From Faecalicatena contorta (GTDB taxonomy: Bacteria; Bacillota; Clostridia; Lachnospirales; Lachnospiraceae): a stretch of DNA of 64,000 nucleotides. The stretch covers positions 77,334 through 141,333 of the forward strand of contig NZ_QGDS01000001.1 in NCBI RefSeq assembly GCF_003149105.1, read 5' to 3'. A program made the translations under genes and the position numbers. Each line of letters opens with the position of its first letter. Positions within the stretch are counted from its first letter, which is position 1. Below the pieces are notes generated by a model, which was not told the origin of the DNA, did no database searches, and worked only from the letters and a program-made list of their open reading frames with translations. Positions 26,812 through 36,541 of this stretch are shown piece by piece.

Positions 26812-27605
26812 GATTATGCAGTATTGCAAGCGGCAGCAGCGGCAATTGTATTTATGTGGGATGTGATAATACCCATTTGCTTGTAGATACCGGAATCAGT
26901 AAGAAGAGAATTGATGCGGGACTAAAAGAATTGGAGATAAAGGGAGAAGAGCTGGATGGGATTTTGATTACCCATGAACACTCGGACCACATACAGGGAT
27001 TGGGGGTTTTCAGCAGGAAATATGAAGTACCCATTTATGCCACCCCCGGTACAATAGAAGGAATCAAGAACTATGCTCCATTGGGAAAGCTGCCAGGGGG
27101 ACTTTTGAATCCCATACATATAGATGAAAGTTTTGTAATTGGAGATATTACGGTGGACCCTTTCGGGATTTCCCATGATGCAAATGAACCGGCCGGATAT
27201 AGGATGAGCTATCAGGGAAAATCTGTTGCGGTAGCTACAGACCTGGGAATTTATAATGAATATACGGTGTCCAAGCTACAGATGCTGGATGCGGTGCTTC
27301 TGGAGGCTAACCATGACATCCATATGCTGGAGGTGGGGTCTTATCCCTACTATCTGAAAAGGCGGGTAATGGGGGATAAGGGACACCTGTCCAATGAGTC
27401 GTCGGGAAGACTTCTCTGTGATATATTACATAATAACTTGAAACATATTCTGCTTGGACATCTCAGTAAAGAAAATAACTATGCAGAGCTTGCTTATGAG
27501 ACGGTAAAATTGGAGGTTACTCTGGGTAACAACGATTATAAGGGAGAAGACCTGAATATGTCTGTTGCTAAAAGAGATATGCTTTCGGAAATCATTATGG
27601 TTTAG
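26808..27605 (+). CDS. walJ: Metallo-beta-lactamase-fold hydrolase, YycJ/WalJ type
   Basis: 265 residues; the ATG at 26808 overlaps the coaE stop (ATGA). The longer frame from 26619 lies inside coaE. N-terminal RLCSIASGSSGNCIYVG is the hallmark of the YycJ/WalJ group, and THEHSDHIQGL (about 56-66) carries the HxHxDH zinc site. Further ligands are in FGISHDANEP and GHLSKENN. WalJ proteins are thought to be DNA exonucleases linking replication and cell-wall homeostasis; the position next to polA fits. No walRK genes are nearby. Confidence 0.88.
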   Translation: MRLCSIASGSSGNCIYVGCDNTHLLVDTGISKKRIDAGLKELEIKGEELDGILITHEHSDHIQGLGVFSRKYEVPIYATPGTIEGIKNYAPLGKLPGGLLNPIHIDESFVIGDITVDPFGISHDANEPAGYRMSYQGKSVAVATDLGIYNEYTVSKLQMLDAVLLEANHDIHMLEVGSYPYYLKRRVMGDKGHLSNESSGRLLCDILHNNLKHILLGHLSKENNYAELAYETVKLEVTLGNNDYKGEDLNMSVAKRDMLSEIIMV

Positions 27606-27617
27606 GAGGAAGAGAAA

Positions 27618-27890
27618 ATGAAAAAATGTATCGTAACAGTGCTGGGAAAAGATACTGTGGGAATTATTGCGAAGGTATGTACATATCTGGCGGACAATAA
27701 AATTAACATTCTGGATATTTCACAGACAATCATTCAGGGGTATTTTAACATGATGATGATTGTGGATGTAACGGATCTGGATAAAGATTTCAAAGTGGTC
27801 TGCGATGAGATGGAAAAGCTGGGAGTTGAAATCGGCGTGAACATCCGCTGCCAGAAAGAAGAAATTTTTGAAAAAATGCACAGGCTCTAG
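27618..27890 (+). CDS. ACT-domain protein, UPF0237 family
   Basis: A 90-residue single ACT domain: [20 protein letters not shown], then [20 protein letters not shown], then MMMIVDVT. Matches UPF0237, small ACT proteins that are presumed amino-acid sensors. GGAGG 8 bases ahead of the ATG. Paired with the UPF0210 gene after it, an arrangement widespread in Firmicutes. Confidence 0.93.
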   Translation: MKKCIVTVLGKDTVGIIAKVCTYLADNKINILDISQTIIQGYFNMMMIVDVTDLDKDFKVVCDEMEKLGVEIGVNIRCQKEEIFEKMHRL

Positions 27891-27922
27891 AAAACGCAGG
27901 AAGTGAAGAGAGGATAAATACG

Positions 27923-29287
27923 ATGATTAATATGTATGAAGTATCAGAGACCAATCAGATGATTGAGCATGAGAACCTGGACGTCCGCACAATCACACTG
28001 GGAATCAGCCTGTTTGACTGCATTGATTCTGATTTGCAGGAACTGAACCGTAAAATATATGAGAAAATCACAACAGTAGCTGAGAAACTGGTTTCTACCG
28101 GAAATGATATTGAGAAGGAATTTGGGATTCCCATTGTAAATAAAAGAATTTCCATTACTCCCATTGCGCTGGTAGGCGGAGCTGCATGTAAAAGTCCCGA
28201 GGATTATGTGACCATTGCCAGAACGCTGGATAGGGCCGCAAAAGAAGTGGGAGTTAATTTTATCGGCGGTTATTCCGCGCTGGTTTCCAAAGGAATGACC
28301 CAAAGCGATATAAATTTGATTCAATCCATCCCTCAGGCGCTGGCTCAGACAGAAAGAATCTGTAGTTCTGTCAATGTGGGTTCCACGAAAACAGGGATAA
28401 ATATGGATGCAGTGCGTCTGTGTGGTGAAATTATAAAATCCACCGCAGAGGCAACGAAGGAAAAGGATTCTCTGGGCTGTGCAAAGCTGGTTATTTTCTG
28501 TAATGCTCCAGATGACAATCCATTTATGGCAGGTGCGTTTCTCGGTGTGACAGAGGCGGATGCCGTAATCAATGTGGGTGTCAGCGGACCGGGAGTTGTG
28601 AAGAAGGCTTTAGAGAAAGTACGGGGCAAAGGATTTGAAGAGCTCTGTGAGACTATTAAAAAGACGGCTTTCAAGGTGACTCGTGTTGGACAGCTTGTAG
28701 CTGGTGAGGCATCCAAAAGACTGAATGTTCCATTTGGAATTGTTGATTTATCTCTGGCGCCGACTCCTGCTGTGGGCGACAGTGTTGCGGAGATTTTGGA
28801 GGAGATTGGTCTGGAAAGAGTAGGGGCCCCCGGAACAACGGCTGCTCTGGCAATGTTAAACGATCAGGTGAAAAAGGGCGGTGTGATGGCATCTTCCTAT
28901 GTAGGTGGTTTAAGCGGAGCATTTATCCCTGTTAGTGAGGATCAGGGTATGATAGATGCAGTGAACCTGGGAGCGCTGACACTGGAAAAGCTGGAAGCTA
29001 TGACTTGTGTATGCTCTGTGGGACTGGATATGATAGCGATTCCGGGCAAGACTACAGCAAGCACGCTTTCCGGAATTATTGCGGATGAAATGGCAATTGG
29101 AATGGTGAACCAGAAGACGACGGCAGTACGTCTTATTCCGGTTATTGGAAAAGATGTGGGAGAGATGGCCCAATTCGGCGGACTTCTTGGCTATGCTCCT
29201 ATTATGCCGGTGAATACATTTGGCTGTGAGGCATTTATCAGCCGGAAGGGCAGAATTCCCGCACCAATCCATAGCTTTAAAAACTAA
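27923..29287 (+). CDS. UPF0210 family protein (PFL/DUF711)
   Basis: 454 residues, nearly the whole of it the UPF0210/DUF711 fold related to pyruvate-formate lyase in shape. Recognisable blocks: [92 protein letters not shown], and a C-terminal [24 protein letters not shown]. No glycyl-radical loop is visible. Function unknown; the fixed pairing with the ACT protein suggests metabolite-dependent regulation. Confidence 0.92.
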   Translation: MINMYEVSETNQMIEHENLDVRTITLGISLFDCIDSDLQELNRKIYEKITTVAEKLVSTGNDIEKEFGIPIVNKRISITPIALVGGAACKSPEDYVTIARTLDRAAKEVGVNFIGGYSALVSKGMTQSDINLIQSIPQALAQTERICSSVNVGSTKTGINMDAVRLCGEIIKSTAEATKEKDSLGCAKLVIFCNAPDDNPFMAGAFLGVTEADAVINVGVSGPGVVKKALEKVRGKGFEELCETIKKTAFKVTRVGQLVAGEASKRLNVPFGIVDLSLAPTPAVGDSVAEILEEIGLERVGAPGTTAALAMLNDQVKKGGVMASSYVGGLSGAFIPVSEDQGMIDAVNLGALTLEKLEAMTCVCSVGLDMIAIPGKTTASTLSGIIADEMAIGMVNQKTTAVRLIPVIGKDVGEMAQFGGLLGYAPIMPVNTFGCEAFISRKGRIPAPIHSFKN

Positions 29288-29302
29288 AACAGGGGAAAGA
29301 TT

Positions 29303-30175
29303 ATGAAGAAAATTGCGATTGTAACAGACAGTAATAGCGGAATAACTCAGAAACAGGGAGAGAAGATGGGGATCTTTATACTTCCCATGCCATTTTTTAT
29401 TGATGGAGAGCTCTTTCTGGAAGATATTACATTGACACAGGAAGAATTTTATAAAAGACTGGGCGAGGATTCCGATATTTCAACGTCCCAGCCATCCCCC
29501 GCAGATGTTTTGGAGCTTTGGGACCGCCTGCTTGAAGAGTACGATGAGGTTGTCCATATCCCCATGTCCAGCGGATTGAGCAGCAGTTGTGAGACGGCTG
29601 TTACGCTGTCTCAGGATTACGACGGCAGAGTACAGGTGGTAGATAACCAGAGAATTTCAGTTACTCAGGTGCAGGCTGTTCTGGATGCAATCAAACTGAA
29701 AGAAGCAGGAAAAACAGCCGCAGAAATGAAAGAAATTCTGGAACAGGAAAAGCTGGAGGCTAGTGTCTACATTACAGTAGATACACTGAAATATCTAAAA
29801 AAAGGGGGAAGAATCACCCCTGCAGCGGCAGCTTTGGGGACAGTACTGAATTTGAAACCGGTATTGCAGATTCAGGGAGAGAAACTGGATGCTTTTGCAA
29901 AAGTGCGGGGCTGGAAGGCTGCAAAGCGCACCATGCTGAAAGCTATAGAGACAGATTTGGCAGAACGTTTTGCAGGAAAAGAAAATCAGATGGTTTTAGG
30001 AATGGCATATACATGCAGCAAAGAAGAAGCGGAAGCCTGGAAACAGGAAATTCACGAAAAATTTCCTCAGCATGAGATTATAGAGGGGCCGCTGTCGTTG
30101 AGCGTGGCCTGTCACATTGGGGCAGGAGCCATGGCAGTCACCTGTATGAAAAAGGTTGTTACAGTTCAGCCATAA
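29303..30175 (+). CDS. DegV-family fatty-acid-binding protein
   Basis: 290 residues of DegV/FakB type: IAIVTDSNSGITQ at the N-terminus, DISTSQPSPADVLELWD (about 53-69) with the binding Thr/Ser, HIPMSSGLSSSCETA (about 88-102), and KGGRITPAAAALGTVLNLKPVLQI (about 165-188). These proteins bind a fatty acid and, as FakB, present it to FakA kinase. No fakA is in the window. The stop codon lies in the hairpin at 30158-30195. Confidence 0.93.
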   Translation: MKKIAIVTDSNSGITQKQGEKMGIFILPMPFFIDGELFLEDITLTQEEFYKRLGEDSDISTSQPSPADVLELWDRLLEEYDEVVHIPMSSGLSSSCETAVTLSQDYDGRVQVVDNQRISVTQVQAVLDAIKLKEAGKTAAEMKEILEQEKLEASVYITVDTLKYLKKGGRITPAAAALGTVLNLKPVLQIQGEKLDAFAKVRGWKAAKRTMLKAIETDLAERFAGKENQMVLGMAYTCSKEEAEAWKQEIHEKFPQHEIIEGPLSLSVACHIGAGAMAVTCMKKVVTVQP

Positions 30176-30195
30176 GTCCATGGCTGAACTGTAAC
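30158..30195. terminator. Terminator hairpin shared by convergent degV-like and tmcAL genes
   Basis: A perfect 16-base inverted repeat (30158-30173 / 30180-30195), 6-base loop. On the minus strand it is followed by CCTTTTT, so it ends the TmcAL transcript well. On the plus strand no T-run follows. The DegV stop codon is inside the stem. Confidence 0.8.
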
Positions 30196-30201
30196 TGAAA
30201 A

Positions 30202-31485
30202 TTATACTTTTATAATGGCCTGTTTGTATTCATTTTCAAATGCTGTCTTAAATTTATCTGTAATTACAGATTTATACAGATTGGAAGCCAGTGTGTCATG
30301 ATAGAGCATTTTTTGTCCTGCCTCTGGAATTTTATCTGTTTCATATAAATTAGTCAGCAGCGGCAGCGTACTGTTTTTTACAATACTGCTTAATATTTTT
30401 TCGCGGTCCTTTCGGAATCCGAGCAGGCGGGCATAGTAGTGGCAGCCCCCTTTTACATATTCTTCCACAGTATTCTTTTTAATCCCCAGCATAATGTGCA
30501 GAAGTGCACGGTTGATACGTGTATAAGTCATTTCTTTTGTTTTAAGCAGTTCACAAAACTGTTTATAATTAAAGAAATTGTTTAGCTGGTTGGTAATACG
30601 GTTTGCCAGTTCTACAGAGACGTCCATATATCTGGTCAGGTCGCTGGCAGATTTGTTCAGCAGCTTGTATTTCATAATGAGAGAAAAGTCATTTTGATAG
30701 ACAGGGTATTGGACCCTGTGATAGTCTTTTAACAATTCCAGACAGCAGGATGGAACCTGATCTTCCAATTGGCTTAAAATATTGGAAAAATGAGTGTTTT
30801 CAAATGAGTGGCCAGAGCGGGTGCTGATTGCAGTACTGGAGTATGCAAGCAGAGAGCGGATGGCGGAAGCAGAACTGTAATTGGCATTTAGCGCAGTATC
30901 GTGGTAATTGGAGCCCTGACGCTTAATCGTATAGGGTTTGATAGAGCTGTTTAGTTTTCTTAGGGCCTTTAAATATTCTACGCTCAAGATGTTGTTCGGG
31001 TCATTGAGCAGAGAAGCACAGCCCGGACCTCCCATATAAGAAGCGAGGGCTTTCTGCCTTGCAGCTGGAAAGGACATGCCGTTTCTGAGGTTATCCTGCA
31101 AAAAACTTTTATATTCTTCTGGCTCTTCACACAAAATACTGGCTGTGTTTTGAAGGCATTCCAAGTCACCTGCTTCGCTTCCAAAGCAGACGGAGTCCAC
31201 AATGTTCAGGCTGTCCAGGAAGGAAATAGCACCTGTGGCAAAAAATTCAGCACTGCCGGTGGAATAGCAGACAGGAAGTTCAAATACCGCTCCGGCTCCG
31301 CATTTCAAAGCCATTTCGGCACGAATATATTTAGGCATGATAGAAGGTGTACCTCTTTGGACATAATCACCGCTCATGACAACAATGACCGTATCGGCAC
31401 CTGTGACTTCTTTTGCCTTTTCAATATGATATTGGTGTCCGTTATGAAATGGATTGTATTCTGTGATTAAACCGACAATTTTCAT
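30202..31485 (-). CDS. tmcAL: tRNA(Met) cytidine acetate ligase
   Basis: 427 residues from the ATG at 31485, with AAGGAGA 5 bases upstream on the minus strand; the open frame continues to 32004 but that part overlaps mgtE and is not protein-like. N-terminal nucleotidyltransferase motif GLITEYNPFHNGHQYHI (about 5-21), then VVMSGDYVQRGTPS and VFELPVCYSTGSAEFFATGAI. The family uses acetate and ATP to make N4-acetylcytidine at the wobble base of elongator tRNA(Met). Length is normal. Divergent from mgtE. Confidence 0.93.
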   Translation of the reverse strand: MKIVGLITEYNPFHNGHQYHIEKAKEVTGADTVIVVMSGDYVQRGTPSIMPKYIRAEMALKCGAGAVFELPVCYSTGSAEFFATGAISFLDSLNIVDSVCFGSEAGDLECLQNTASILCEEPEEYKSFLQDNLRNGMSFPAARQKALASYMGGPGCASLLNDPNNILSVEYLKALRKLNSSIKPYTIKRQGSNYHDTALNANYSSASAIRSLLAYSSTAISTRSGHSFENTHFSNILSQLEDQVPSCCLELLKDYHRVQYPVYQNDFSLIMKYKLLNKSASDLTRYMDVSVELANRITNQLNNFFNYKQFCELLKTKEMTYTRINRALLHIMLGIKKNTVEEYVKGGCHYYARLLGFRKDREKILSSIVKNSTLPLLTNLYETDKIPEAGQKMLYHDTLASNLYKSVITDKFKTAFENEYKQAIIKV

Positions 31486-31651
31486 GAGAATCTCCTTGTA
31501 TATCAATTTGTTAACTATTATACTATAAAATAGCAGGGACTTATAGAGGAATTTTGGTTTATAACAGATGTCTTCTGTAAAACATAAATAAATGCAGATG
31601 CATTTTGAGCAAAATAAGATTTTGGAACAAAAACAAAAGAGGGTGTATGGC

Positions 31652-32992
31652 ATGAAAAGAGAAAGAATACTTGAACTTCTGGAACAGCGCAGATTTAAAG
31701 AATTAAGAGAAGAATTGGAAACCATGCATCCAGTTGACATTGTGGAGATGCTGGAGGACTTTGATACACGCCGGGCGATTCTGATTTTCCGCCTTCTGGC
31801 AAAGGAGGATGCAGCAGAGGTTTTCACGGATATGAACAGTGATATGCGTGAGGATCTGATTAATGCGCTGACAGACTCTGAGCTGGAAGAAGTCATGGAC
31901 GAGATGTATGTGGATGATACGGTAGACGTCCTGGAAGAGATGCCTGCTAACGTAGTAGACCGTCTGCTGATGGCGACAGACGAGGAGACGAGAAAAAAAA
32001 TCAACGTACTGCTTCAATATCCTGAAGATAGTGCCGGAAGTATCATGAATGTGGATTACATCAGTCTAAGAAAAGAAATGACGGTGGCTGAAGCAATCCT
32101 GAAAATCCGGCAGGTTGGTATCAACCGGGAGACAATTTACACCTGCTACGTTACAGAAAAGAAAAAGCTGATTGGTGCAGTGGACGTAAAGGATCTGCTG
32201 ACGGCAGGGGAATCCAGGCTGATTGAAGAAATCATGGACGAGAACGTACTTTGTGCCGCAACACTGGATGACCAGGAAGATGTAGCTAAGACTATTAAAA
32301 AGTATGGTCTTGTTGCAATACCTATTATAGATCATGAAAACTGTCTGGTCGGTATTGTAACGGTTGATGATGCCATGCTTGTTTTGCAGGAAGAGGCAAC
32401 GGAAGATATTAGTATCATGGCCGGTGTCAGTCCGAATGAGGATTCCTATTTTGGCACTTCTGTAATCAGGCATGCTAAAAACAGGAGCCTCTGGCTGATG
32501 CTTCTAATGCTTTCAGCAACCGTGACAGGAGAGATTTTAGGGCGCTATGAAGGTGCAATGGCTGTGATGCCGGTTTTGATTACTTTTATTCCCATGCTGA
32601 TGGGAACAGGCGGAAACTGTGGTTCCCAAAGTTCGACGCTGATTATCCGGGGACTGGCGGTTGGAGAGATTCAGTTGAAGGATATTTTCCGGGTTATTTT
32701 CAAAGAAATCAGGGTTGCATTAGTTGTCAGCTTTCTGCTGGCTCTGGTGAATGGCCTCCGGATTTATATTATGTATGGCCAGAATATTATGCTGTCTCTG
32801 GCACTTGGAATCACAATGATGGCAGTAGTGGTTGTGGCAAAATCCATTGGATGTACTCTGCCTTTGCTTGCAAAAAAGCTGGGGCTTGATCCGGCAATCA
32901 TGGCAGCTCCTCTGATAACTACAATTCTGGATACGTGTACAATTCTAGTATACTTTAATATTGTGACAGTCATTTTCCACCTAAAAGGCTGA
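31652..32992 (+). CDS. mgtE: Magnesium transporter MgtE
   Basis: 446 residues from the ATG at 31652. N domain (about 1-125) with MHPVDIVEMLEDFD and EEMPANVVDRLL, two CBS domains (about 130-250; ISLRKEMTVAEAI and IIDHENCLVGIVTVDDAMLVL), then five membrane helices from about 285, with the selectivity region FIPMLMGTGGNCGSQSSTLIIRGLA (about 329-353) near the pore. The CBS and N domains close the gate when cytoplasmic magnesium is high. No M-box riboswitch in the short upstream gap. Confidence 0.95.
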   Translation: MKRERILELLEQRRFKELREELETMHPVDIVEMLEDFDTRRAILIFRLLAKEDAAEVFTDMNSDMREDLINALTDSELEEVMDEMYVDDTVDVLEEMPANVVDRLLMATDEETRKKINVLLQYPEDSAGSIMNVDYISLRKEMTVAEAILKIRQVGINRETIYTCYVTEKKKLIGAVDVKDLLTAGESRLIEEIMDENVLCAATLDDQEDVAKTIKKYGLVAIPIIDHENCLVGIVTVDDAMLVLQEEATEDISIMAGVSPNEDSYFGTSVIRHAKNRSLWLMLLMLSATVTGEILGRYEGAMAVMPVLITFIPMLMGTGGNCGSQSSTLIIRGLAVGEIQLKDIFRVIFKEIRVALVVSFLLALVNGLRIYIMYGQNIMLSLALGITMMAVVVVAKSIGCTLPLLAKKLGLDPAIMAAPLITTILDTCTILVYFNIVTVIFHLKG

Positions 32993-33052
32993 TATTGTGA
33001 AAATAATAACAAGCAAATGCGGATTGTACTTAAAAATACACATGCTGTCTAC

Positions 33053-33081
33053 TTGTATACAGAAATTCTTTGGGGTATAAT
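33053..33081 (+). promoter_or_regulatory. Promoter for pta
   Basis: TTGTAT (33053-33058), exactly 17 bases, TATAAT (33076-33081), about 38 bases ahead of the pta start codon. Confidence 0.7.
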
Positions 33082-33118
33082 GGAAATAGTGAGAAAAAAT
33101 GAAAGGTGGCTTTAAATC

Positions 33119-34117
33119 ATGGGATTTATTGACGAAATCAAGGCAAGAGCAAAGTCTGACAAGAAGACAATTGTACTTCCGGAGACAGAAGATGTAAGAA
33201 CCTATCAGGCAGCGGAGGCAGTGCTCAAGGAAGGAACTGCGAACCTGATTCTTGTGGGCAGCAAGGAGGAAATTGAAAAGTACGGAAAAGGGTATGACAT
33301 TTCAGGTGCTATGATTGTAGACCCTGCAGCGAGCGAAAAGACAGAGGCTTATATCGCAAAACTGGTGGAACTCAGAGCGAAAAAAGGTATGACAGAAGAG
33401 CAGGCAAAGGAACTGATGCTGAACAATTACCTGTATTATGGTGTTATGATGGTGAAGATGGGGGATGCAGACGGAATGGTATCTGGTGCATGCCACTCTA
33501 CAGCAGATACCCTTCGTCCATGTCTTCAGATTCTGAAAACGAAACCGGGAACAAAGCTGGTTTCCGCATTCTTTATTATGGCTGTACCAGATTGCGATAT
33601 GGGGGCAGACGGAACATTTATTTTCGGAGATGCAGGACTGGAACAAAATCCGGATCCGGACAAGCTGGCAAACATTGCCATATCTTCAGCAGAATCTTTC
33701 AAGGCATTGACAGGAAAGGAACCAATTGTTGCCATGCTGTCACATTCTACAAAGGGAAGTGCAAAGCATGCAGATGTGGATAAAGTAGTGGAAGCTACAA
33801 GAATTGCAAAAGAATTAGCTCCTGATTTAAAACTGGATGGAGAATTACAGCTAGATGCTGCTATCGTACCTGAAGTAGGTGAGTCTAAGGCACCCGGCAG
33901 CCCTGTAGCAGGACATGCCAACGTACTCGTTTTCCCAGATTTAGATGCTGGAAATATTGGATACAAGCTGGTACAAAGACTTGGCAAGGCAGAAGCTTAT
34001 GGACCTCTTACCCAGGGAATTGCTGCCCCTGTTAATGACTTATCCCGTGGATGCAGTGCTTCAGACATCGAGGGTGTTGTAGCAATTACAGCAGTACAGG
34101 CTCAGTCATACTCATAG
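33119..34117 (+). CDS. pta: Phosphate acetyltransferase
   Basis: 332 residues, the length of the short (single-domain) Pta. Motifs: VLPETEDVRTYQAAE, MVSGACHSTADTLRPCLQI (about 121-139), FIFGDAGLEQNPD, VAMLSHSTKGSAKH (about 205-218), and VAGHANVLVFPDLDAGNIGYKL (about 261-282). Converts acetyl-CoA and phosphate to acetyl phosphate; with AckA downstream it gives the ATP-yielding acetate branch. Separated from ackA by 338 bases of repeats, so the two may not be strictly co-transcribed. Confidence 0.97.
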   Translation: MGFIDEIKARAKSDKKTIVLPETEDVRTYQAAEAVLKEGTANLILVGSKEEIEKYGKGYDISGAMIVDPAASEKTEAYIAKLVELRAKKGMTEEQAKELMLNNYLYYGVMMVKMGDADGMVSGACHSTADTLRPCLQILKTKPGTKLVSAFFIMAVPDCDMGADGTFIFGDAGLEQNPDPDKLANIAISSAESFKALTGKEPIVAMLSHSTKGSAKHADVDKVVEATRIAKELAPDLKLDGELQLDAAIVPEVGESKAPGSPVAGHANVLVFPDLDAGNIGYKLVQRLGKAEAYGPLTQGIAAPVNDLSRGCSASDIEGVVAITAVQAQSYS

Positions 34118-34455
34118 ACCGAGATCGATAGTGATTGGCGAAACATTGAACACTTGGCGAGGTTTTTTACGAGCCTAGTGAGAAAGTTCACCCTTGTGGT
34201 GTGTTCTTACGAGCTTAGCACGCAGGTCGTTCTTTGAGATTAGCGAGGTATTATCGAGCTTAGCAAGGACGGTACCCTTGGGGTAAAAGAACTTCCTTGA
34301 CCGATAGTGATTAGCGAGGTCCTTACGAGCTTAGCACGTAGGTCGTTCTTTGAGATTAGCGAGGTATTATCGAGCTTAGTGAAAAGAACTTCCTTAAATA
34401 AAAGTATTGAAGAAATCAGACAGATCTTTATTCATAAATATTGGAGGATAGTGAA
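34118..34455. repeat. Repeat-filled gap between pta and ackA
   Basis: This 338-base gap contains no gene. It holds four copies of a ~24-base core of the form ttagcgaggt-N2-6-cgagcttag, at 34154-34178 (diverged), 34240-34263, 34311-34334 and 34356-34379. A 58-base block is nearly perfectly duplicated (34206-34263 and 34322-34379, one difference). The copies sit in hairpins: gttcttt (34345-34351) pairs with aaagaac (34383-34389), and gaac (34148-34151) with gttc (34186-34189). A related pair of cores lies on the opposite strand at 63067-63137. Confidence 0.8.
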
Positions 34456-35646
34456 ATGAATGTATTAGTGATCAACTGCGGCAGTTCTTCTCTAAAATTC
34501 CAGTTAATCAACGCTGAATCAGAGAAAGTGCTTGCAAAAGGTATCTGCGAAAGAATTGGAATTGACGGAAGTCTCACCTATCAGGCAGCTGACGGGGAAA
34601 AGATAAAAACAGCGAAAGCGATGCCTACCCATACAGAAGCGATTCAGTATGTAATTGACGCTCTGACAGACACTAAGACAGGTGTTGTAAAGAGCTTAGA
34701 TGAGATTGGAGCAGTCGGACATCGTCTGGTACACGGTGGTGAGAAGTTTGCCTCTTCTGTAATCATTACAGAAGAGGTAAAGAAAGCAGTTGAAGAGTGT
34801 AACGATTTGGCACCATTACATAATCCTGCGAACTTAATCGGTGTGAATGCCTGTGAGGAATTAATGCCAGGTACTACCATGGTGGCAGTATTTGATACCG
34901 CATTCCATCAGACAATGCCCGAAAAGGCATATATGTACGGTCTGCCATATGAATATTATGAAAAATACAAAGTAAGACGTTACGGCTTCCATGGAACAAG
35001 CCACAGCTTCGTGTCAAAGAGAGCAGCAGAGATTGTCGGCAAGCCTTATGATGCTACAAAGACGATTGTATGCCATCTTGGTAATGGTGCCAGCGTATGT
35101 GCGGTGCTGAATGGAAAGTCTGTAGATACATCCATGGGAATGACACCTTTGGAAGGCTTGGTAATGGGTACCCGTTCCGGTGACATTGACCCGGCAATCC
35201 TGGAATTCCTTGCTAAGAAAGAAAACAAGGATATAGAAGGATTAATGAAGGTATTGAATAAAGAATCCGGTGTACAGGGAGTATCGGGCTTGTCCAGTGA
35301 TTTCAGGGATTTAACAAACGCAGCAGCAGAAGGAAACAATCGGGCACAGATTGCTCTGGAAGTATTTTCTTACAGAGTTGCAAAATATGTAGGAAGCTAT
35401 GCAGCAGCAATGAACGGTGTGGATAACATCGTATTCACAGCAGGAATCGGCGAAAATGACGATAAAGTCCGTGCAGAAGTGTGCAGTTATCTGGGTTACC
35501 TCGGAATAGAAATCAATGAAGAGGCTAACAATACAAGAGGAAAAGAAATCGAACTTTCTACACCAGACTCTAAGGTAAGAGTATTTGTAATTCCTACAAA
35601 CGAAGAGCTGGCGATTGCAAGAGAAACATTAGCTCTCGTAAAATAG
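34456..35646 (+). CDS. ackA: Acetate kinase
   Basis: 396 residues from the ATG at 34456 with GGAGGA 7 bases upstream. Motifs in order: [15 protein letters not shown] (start), [11 protein letters not shown] (about 91-101), [11 protein letters not shown] (about 148-158), [14 protein letters not shown] (about 177-190), [12 protein letters not shown] (about 208-219), [12 protein letters not shown] and [13 protein letters not shown] (about 324-336). Makes ATP from acetyl phosphate. Followed by a strong terminator. Confidence 0.98.
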   Translation: MNVLVINCGSSSLKFQLINAESEKVLAKGICERIGIDGSLTYQAADGEKIKTAKAMPTHTEAIQYVIDALTDTKTGVVKSLDEIGAVGHRLVHGGEKFASSVIITEEVKKAVEECNDLAPLHNPANLIGVNACEELMPGTTMVAVFDTAFHQTMPEKAYMYGLPYEYYEKYKVRRYGFHGTSHSFVSKRAAEIVGKPYDATKTIVCHLGNGASVCAVLNGKSVDTSMGMTPLEGLVMGTRSGDIDPAILEFLAKKENKDIEGLMKVLNKESGVQGVSGLSSDFRDLTNAAAEGNNRAQIALEVFSYRVAKYVGSYAAAMNGVDNIVFTAGIGENDDKVRAEVCSYLGYLGIEINEEANNTRGKEIELSTPDSKVRVFVIPTNEELAIARETLALVK

Positions 35647-35672
35647 ATTTTCAGAATATTCAGAAAACGGAG

Positions 35673-35707
35673 TGCAAAAGGGTCAGTCCCCTTTTGCATC
35701 CTTTTTC
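35673..35707 (+). terminator. Terminator after ackA
   Basis: 10-base perfect arms (tgcaaaaggg / cccttttgca), 6-base loop, then tcctttttc. Confidence 0.9.
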
Positions 35708-35730
35708 TGTCAGAATCTGTAGTTTTTTTG

Positions 35731-35758
35731 TTGACAAACTTATTTTACATGATATAAT
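35731..35758 (+). promoter_or_regulatory. Promoter for DUF177-rpmF
   Basis: TTGACA (35731-35736), 16 bases, TATAAT (35753-35758), a near-consensus vegetative promoter 28 bases ahead of the start. Confidence 0.85.
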
Positions 35759-35786
35759 AGTTTAGGTATGAATAGGAGTGTTAAAG

Positions 35787-36314
35787 ATGTTAATTAACCT
35801 ATCAGACGTTCTGTCAGAACAGCATAAGGCAGTAGAAGAGACAGTGCCGTTGGAATTGGAAGAGATAAGGCTGAAGTCCGGTTCATTTCCGATTGTCGGT
35901 AAAGATCCTGTGCATATTATTGTCACTCATGTAAAGGACAAGGAATTGCAGATTCAGGCGGAATCAAGAATCAGCATAATGATTCCCTGTGACCGCTGCG
36001 TGGAAGATGTAAAACAGGAACTTATACTTAACTTTACGAAGCTGGTGGATTTGAGTGTATCTGATGCTGATTTGAGAGAAGATTTAGATGAGTCAAACTT
36101 TATTGATGGATATCATCTTGACGTGGACAAATTGCTCTTTAATGAGATATTGATAGGATGGCCGACGAAAGTTCTATGCAGTGAAGACTGTAAGGGCATT
36201 TGCAATGTTTGTGGTCAGAACCTAAATCTGGGTACCTGTGACTGTGAAGATACGGGAGTTGACCCAAGAATGTCAGTTGTCCGTGATTTGTTTAAGAATT
36301 TTAAGGAGGTGTAA
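35787..36314 (+). CDS. DUF177 (YceD-like) zinc-ribbon protein
   Basis: 175 residues from the ATG at 35787, with AGGAG 8 bases upstream. The DUF177 layout is clear: CDRCVEDVKQEL (about 72-83), then DLDESNFIDGYHLDVDKLLFNEILIGWPTKVLCSEDCKGICNVCG in two parts, with paired cysteines in CSEDCKGICNVCG and CDCED. In many bacteria the family is linked to 23S rRNA/ribosome assembly, and its gene precedes rpmF, as here with four bases between them. Cytoplasmic. Confidence 0.92.
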   Translation: MLINLSDVLSEQHKAVEETVPLELEEIRLKSGSFPIVGKDPVHIIVTHVKDKELQIQAESRISIMIPCDRCVEDVKQELILNFTKLVDLSVSDADLREDLDESNFIDGYHLDVDKLLFNEILIGWPTKVLCSEDCKGICNVCGQNLNLGTCDCEDTGVDPRMSVVRDLFKNFKEV

Positions 36315-36317
36315 CCT

Positions 36318-36497
36318 ATGTCTATCTGTCCAAAGAATAAATCTTCTAAAGGTAGAAGAGATAAGAGAAGAGCTAATTGGAAGATGAGTGCTCCAAACCT
36401 TGTGAAATGCAGCAAGTGCGGAGAACTTATGATGCCTCACAGAGTATGTAAGGCTTGTGGCTCTTACAACAAAAAAGAAATCATTTCTGTTGACTAG
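36318..36497 (+). CDS. rpmF: 50S ribosomal protein L32
   Basis: 59 residues: starts MSICPKNKSSKGRRDKRRAN, then a four-cysteine zinc ribbon CSKCG (31-35) and CKACG (44-48), and the C-terminal YNKKEIISVD. AAGGAGG 8 bases ahead of the ATG. In many Clostridia rpmF is followed directly by plsX; here plsX is about 20 kb downstream. Confidence 0.97.
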   Translation: MSICPKNKSSKGRRDKRRANWKMSAPNLVKCSKCGELMMPHRVCKACGSYNKKEIISVD

Positions 36498-36510
36498 TAC
36501 AGAGAAGACA

Positions 36511-36541
36511 AGGCTTTCCGGGAGACCGGGAAGCCTTTTTT
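36511..36541 (+). terminator. Terminator after rpmF
   Basis: 11-base arms (aggctttccgg / ccgggaagcct, one wobble pair), GAGA loop, then a run of six T. Ends the housekeeping run ahead of the accessory segment. Confidence 0.92.

Noticed and set aside
31486..31651. M-box riboswitch ahead of mgtE
   Set aside because: The gap is too short and lacks the M-box conserved segments and a terminator.
31486..32004. N-terminal extension of the TmcAL frame by about 170 residues
   Set aside because: It is antisense to the start of mgtE, is Ser/Arg-rich and low-complexity, and the family start MKIVGLITEYNPFHNGH at 31485 has a good RBS.
34118..34455. CRISPR array
   Set aside because: Repeats are irregularly spaced, imperfect, form hairpins and there are no unique spacers of constant length or cas genes.
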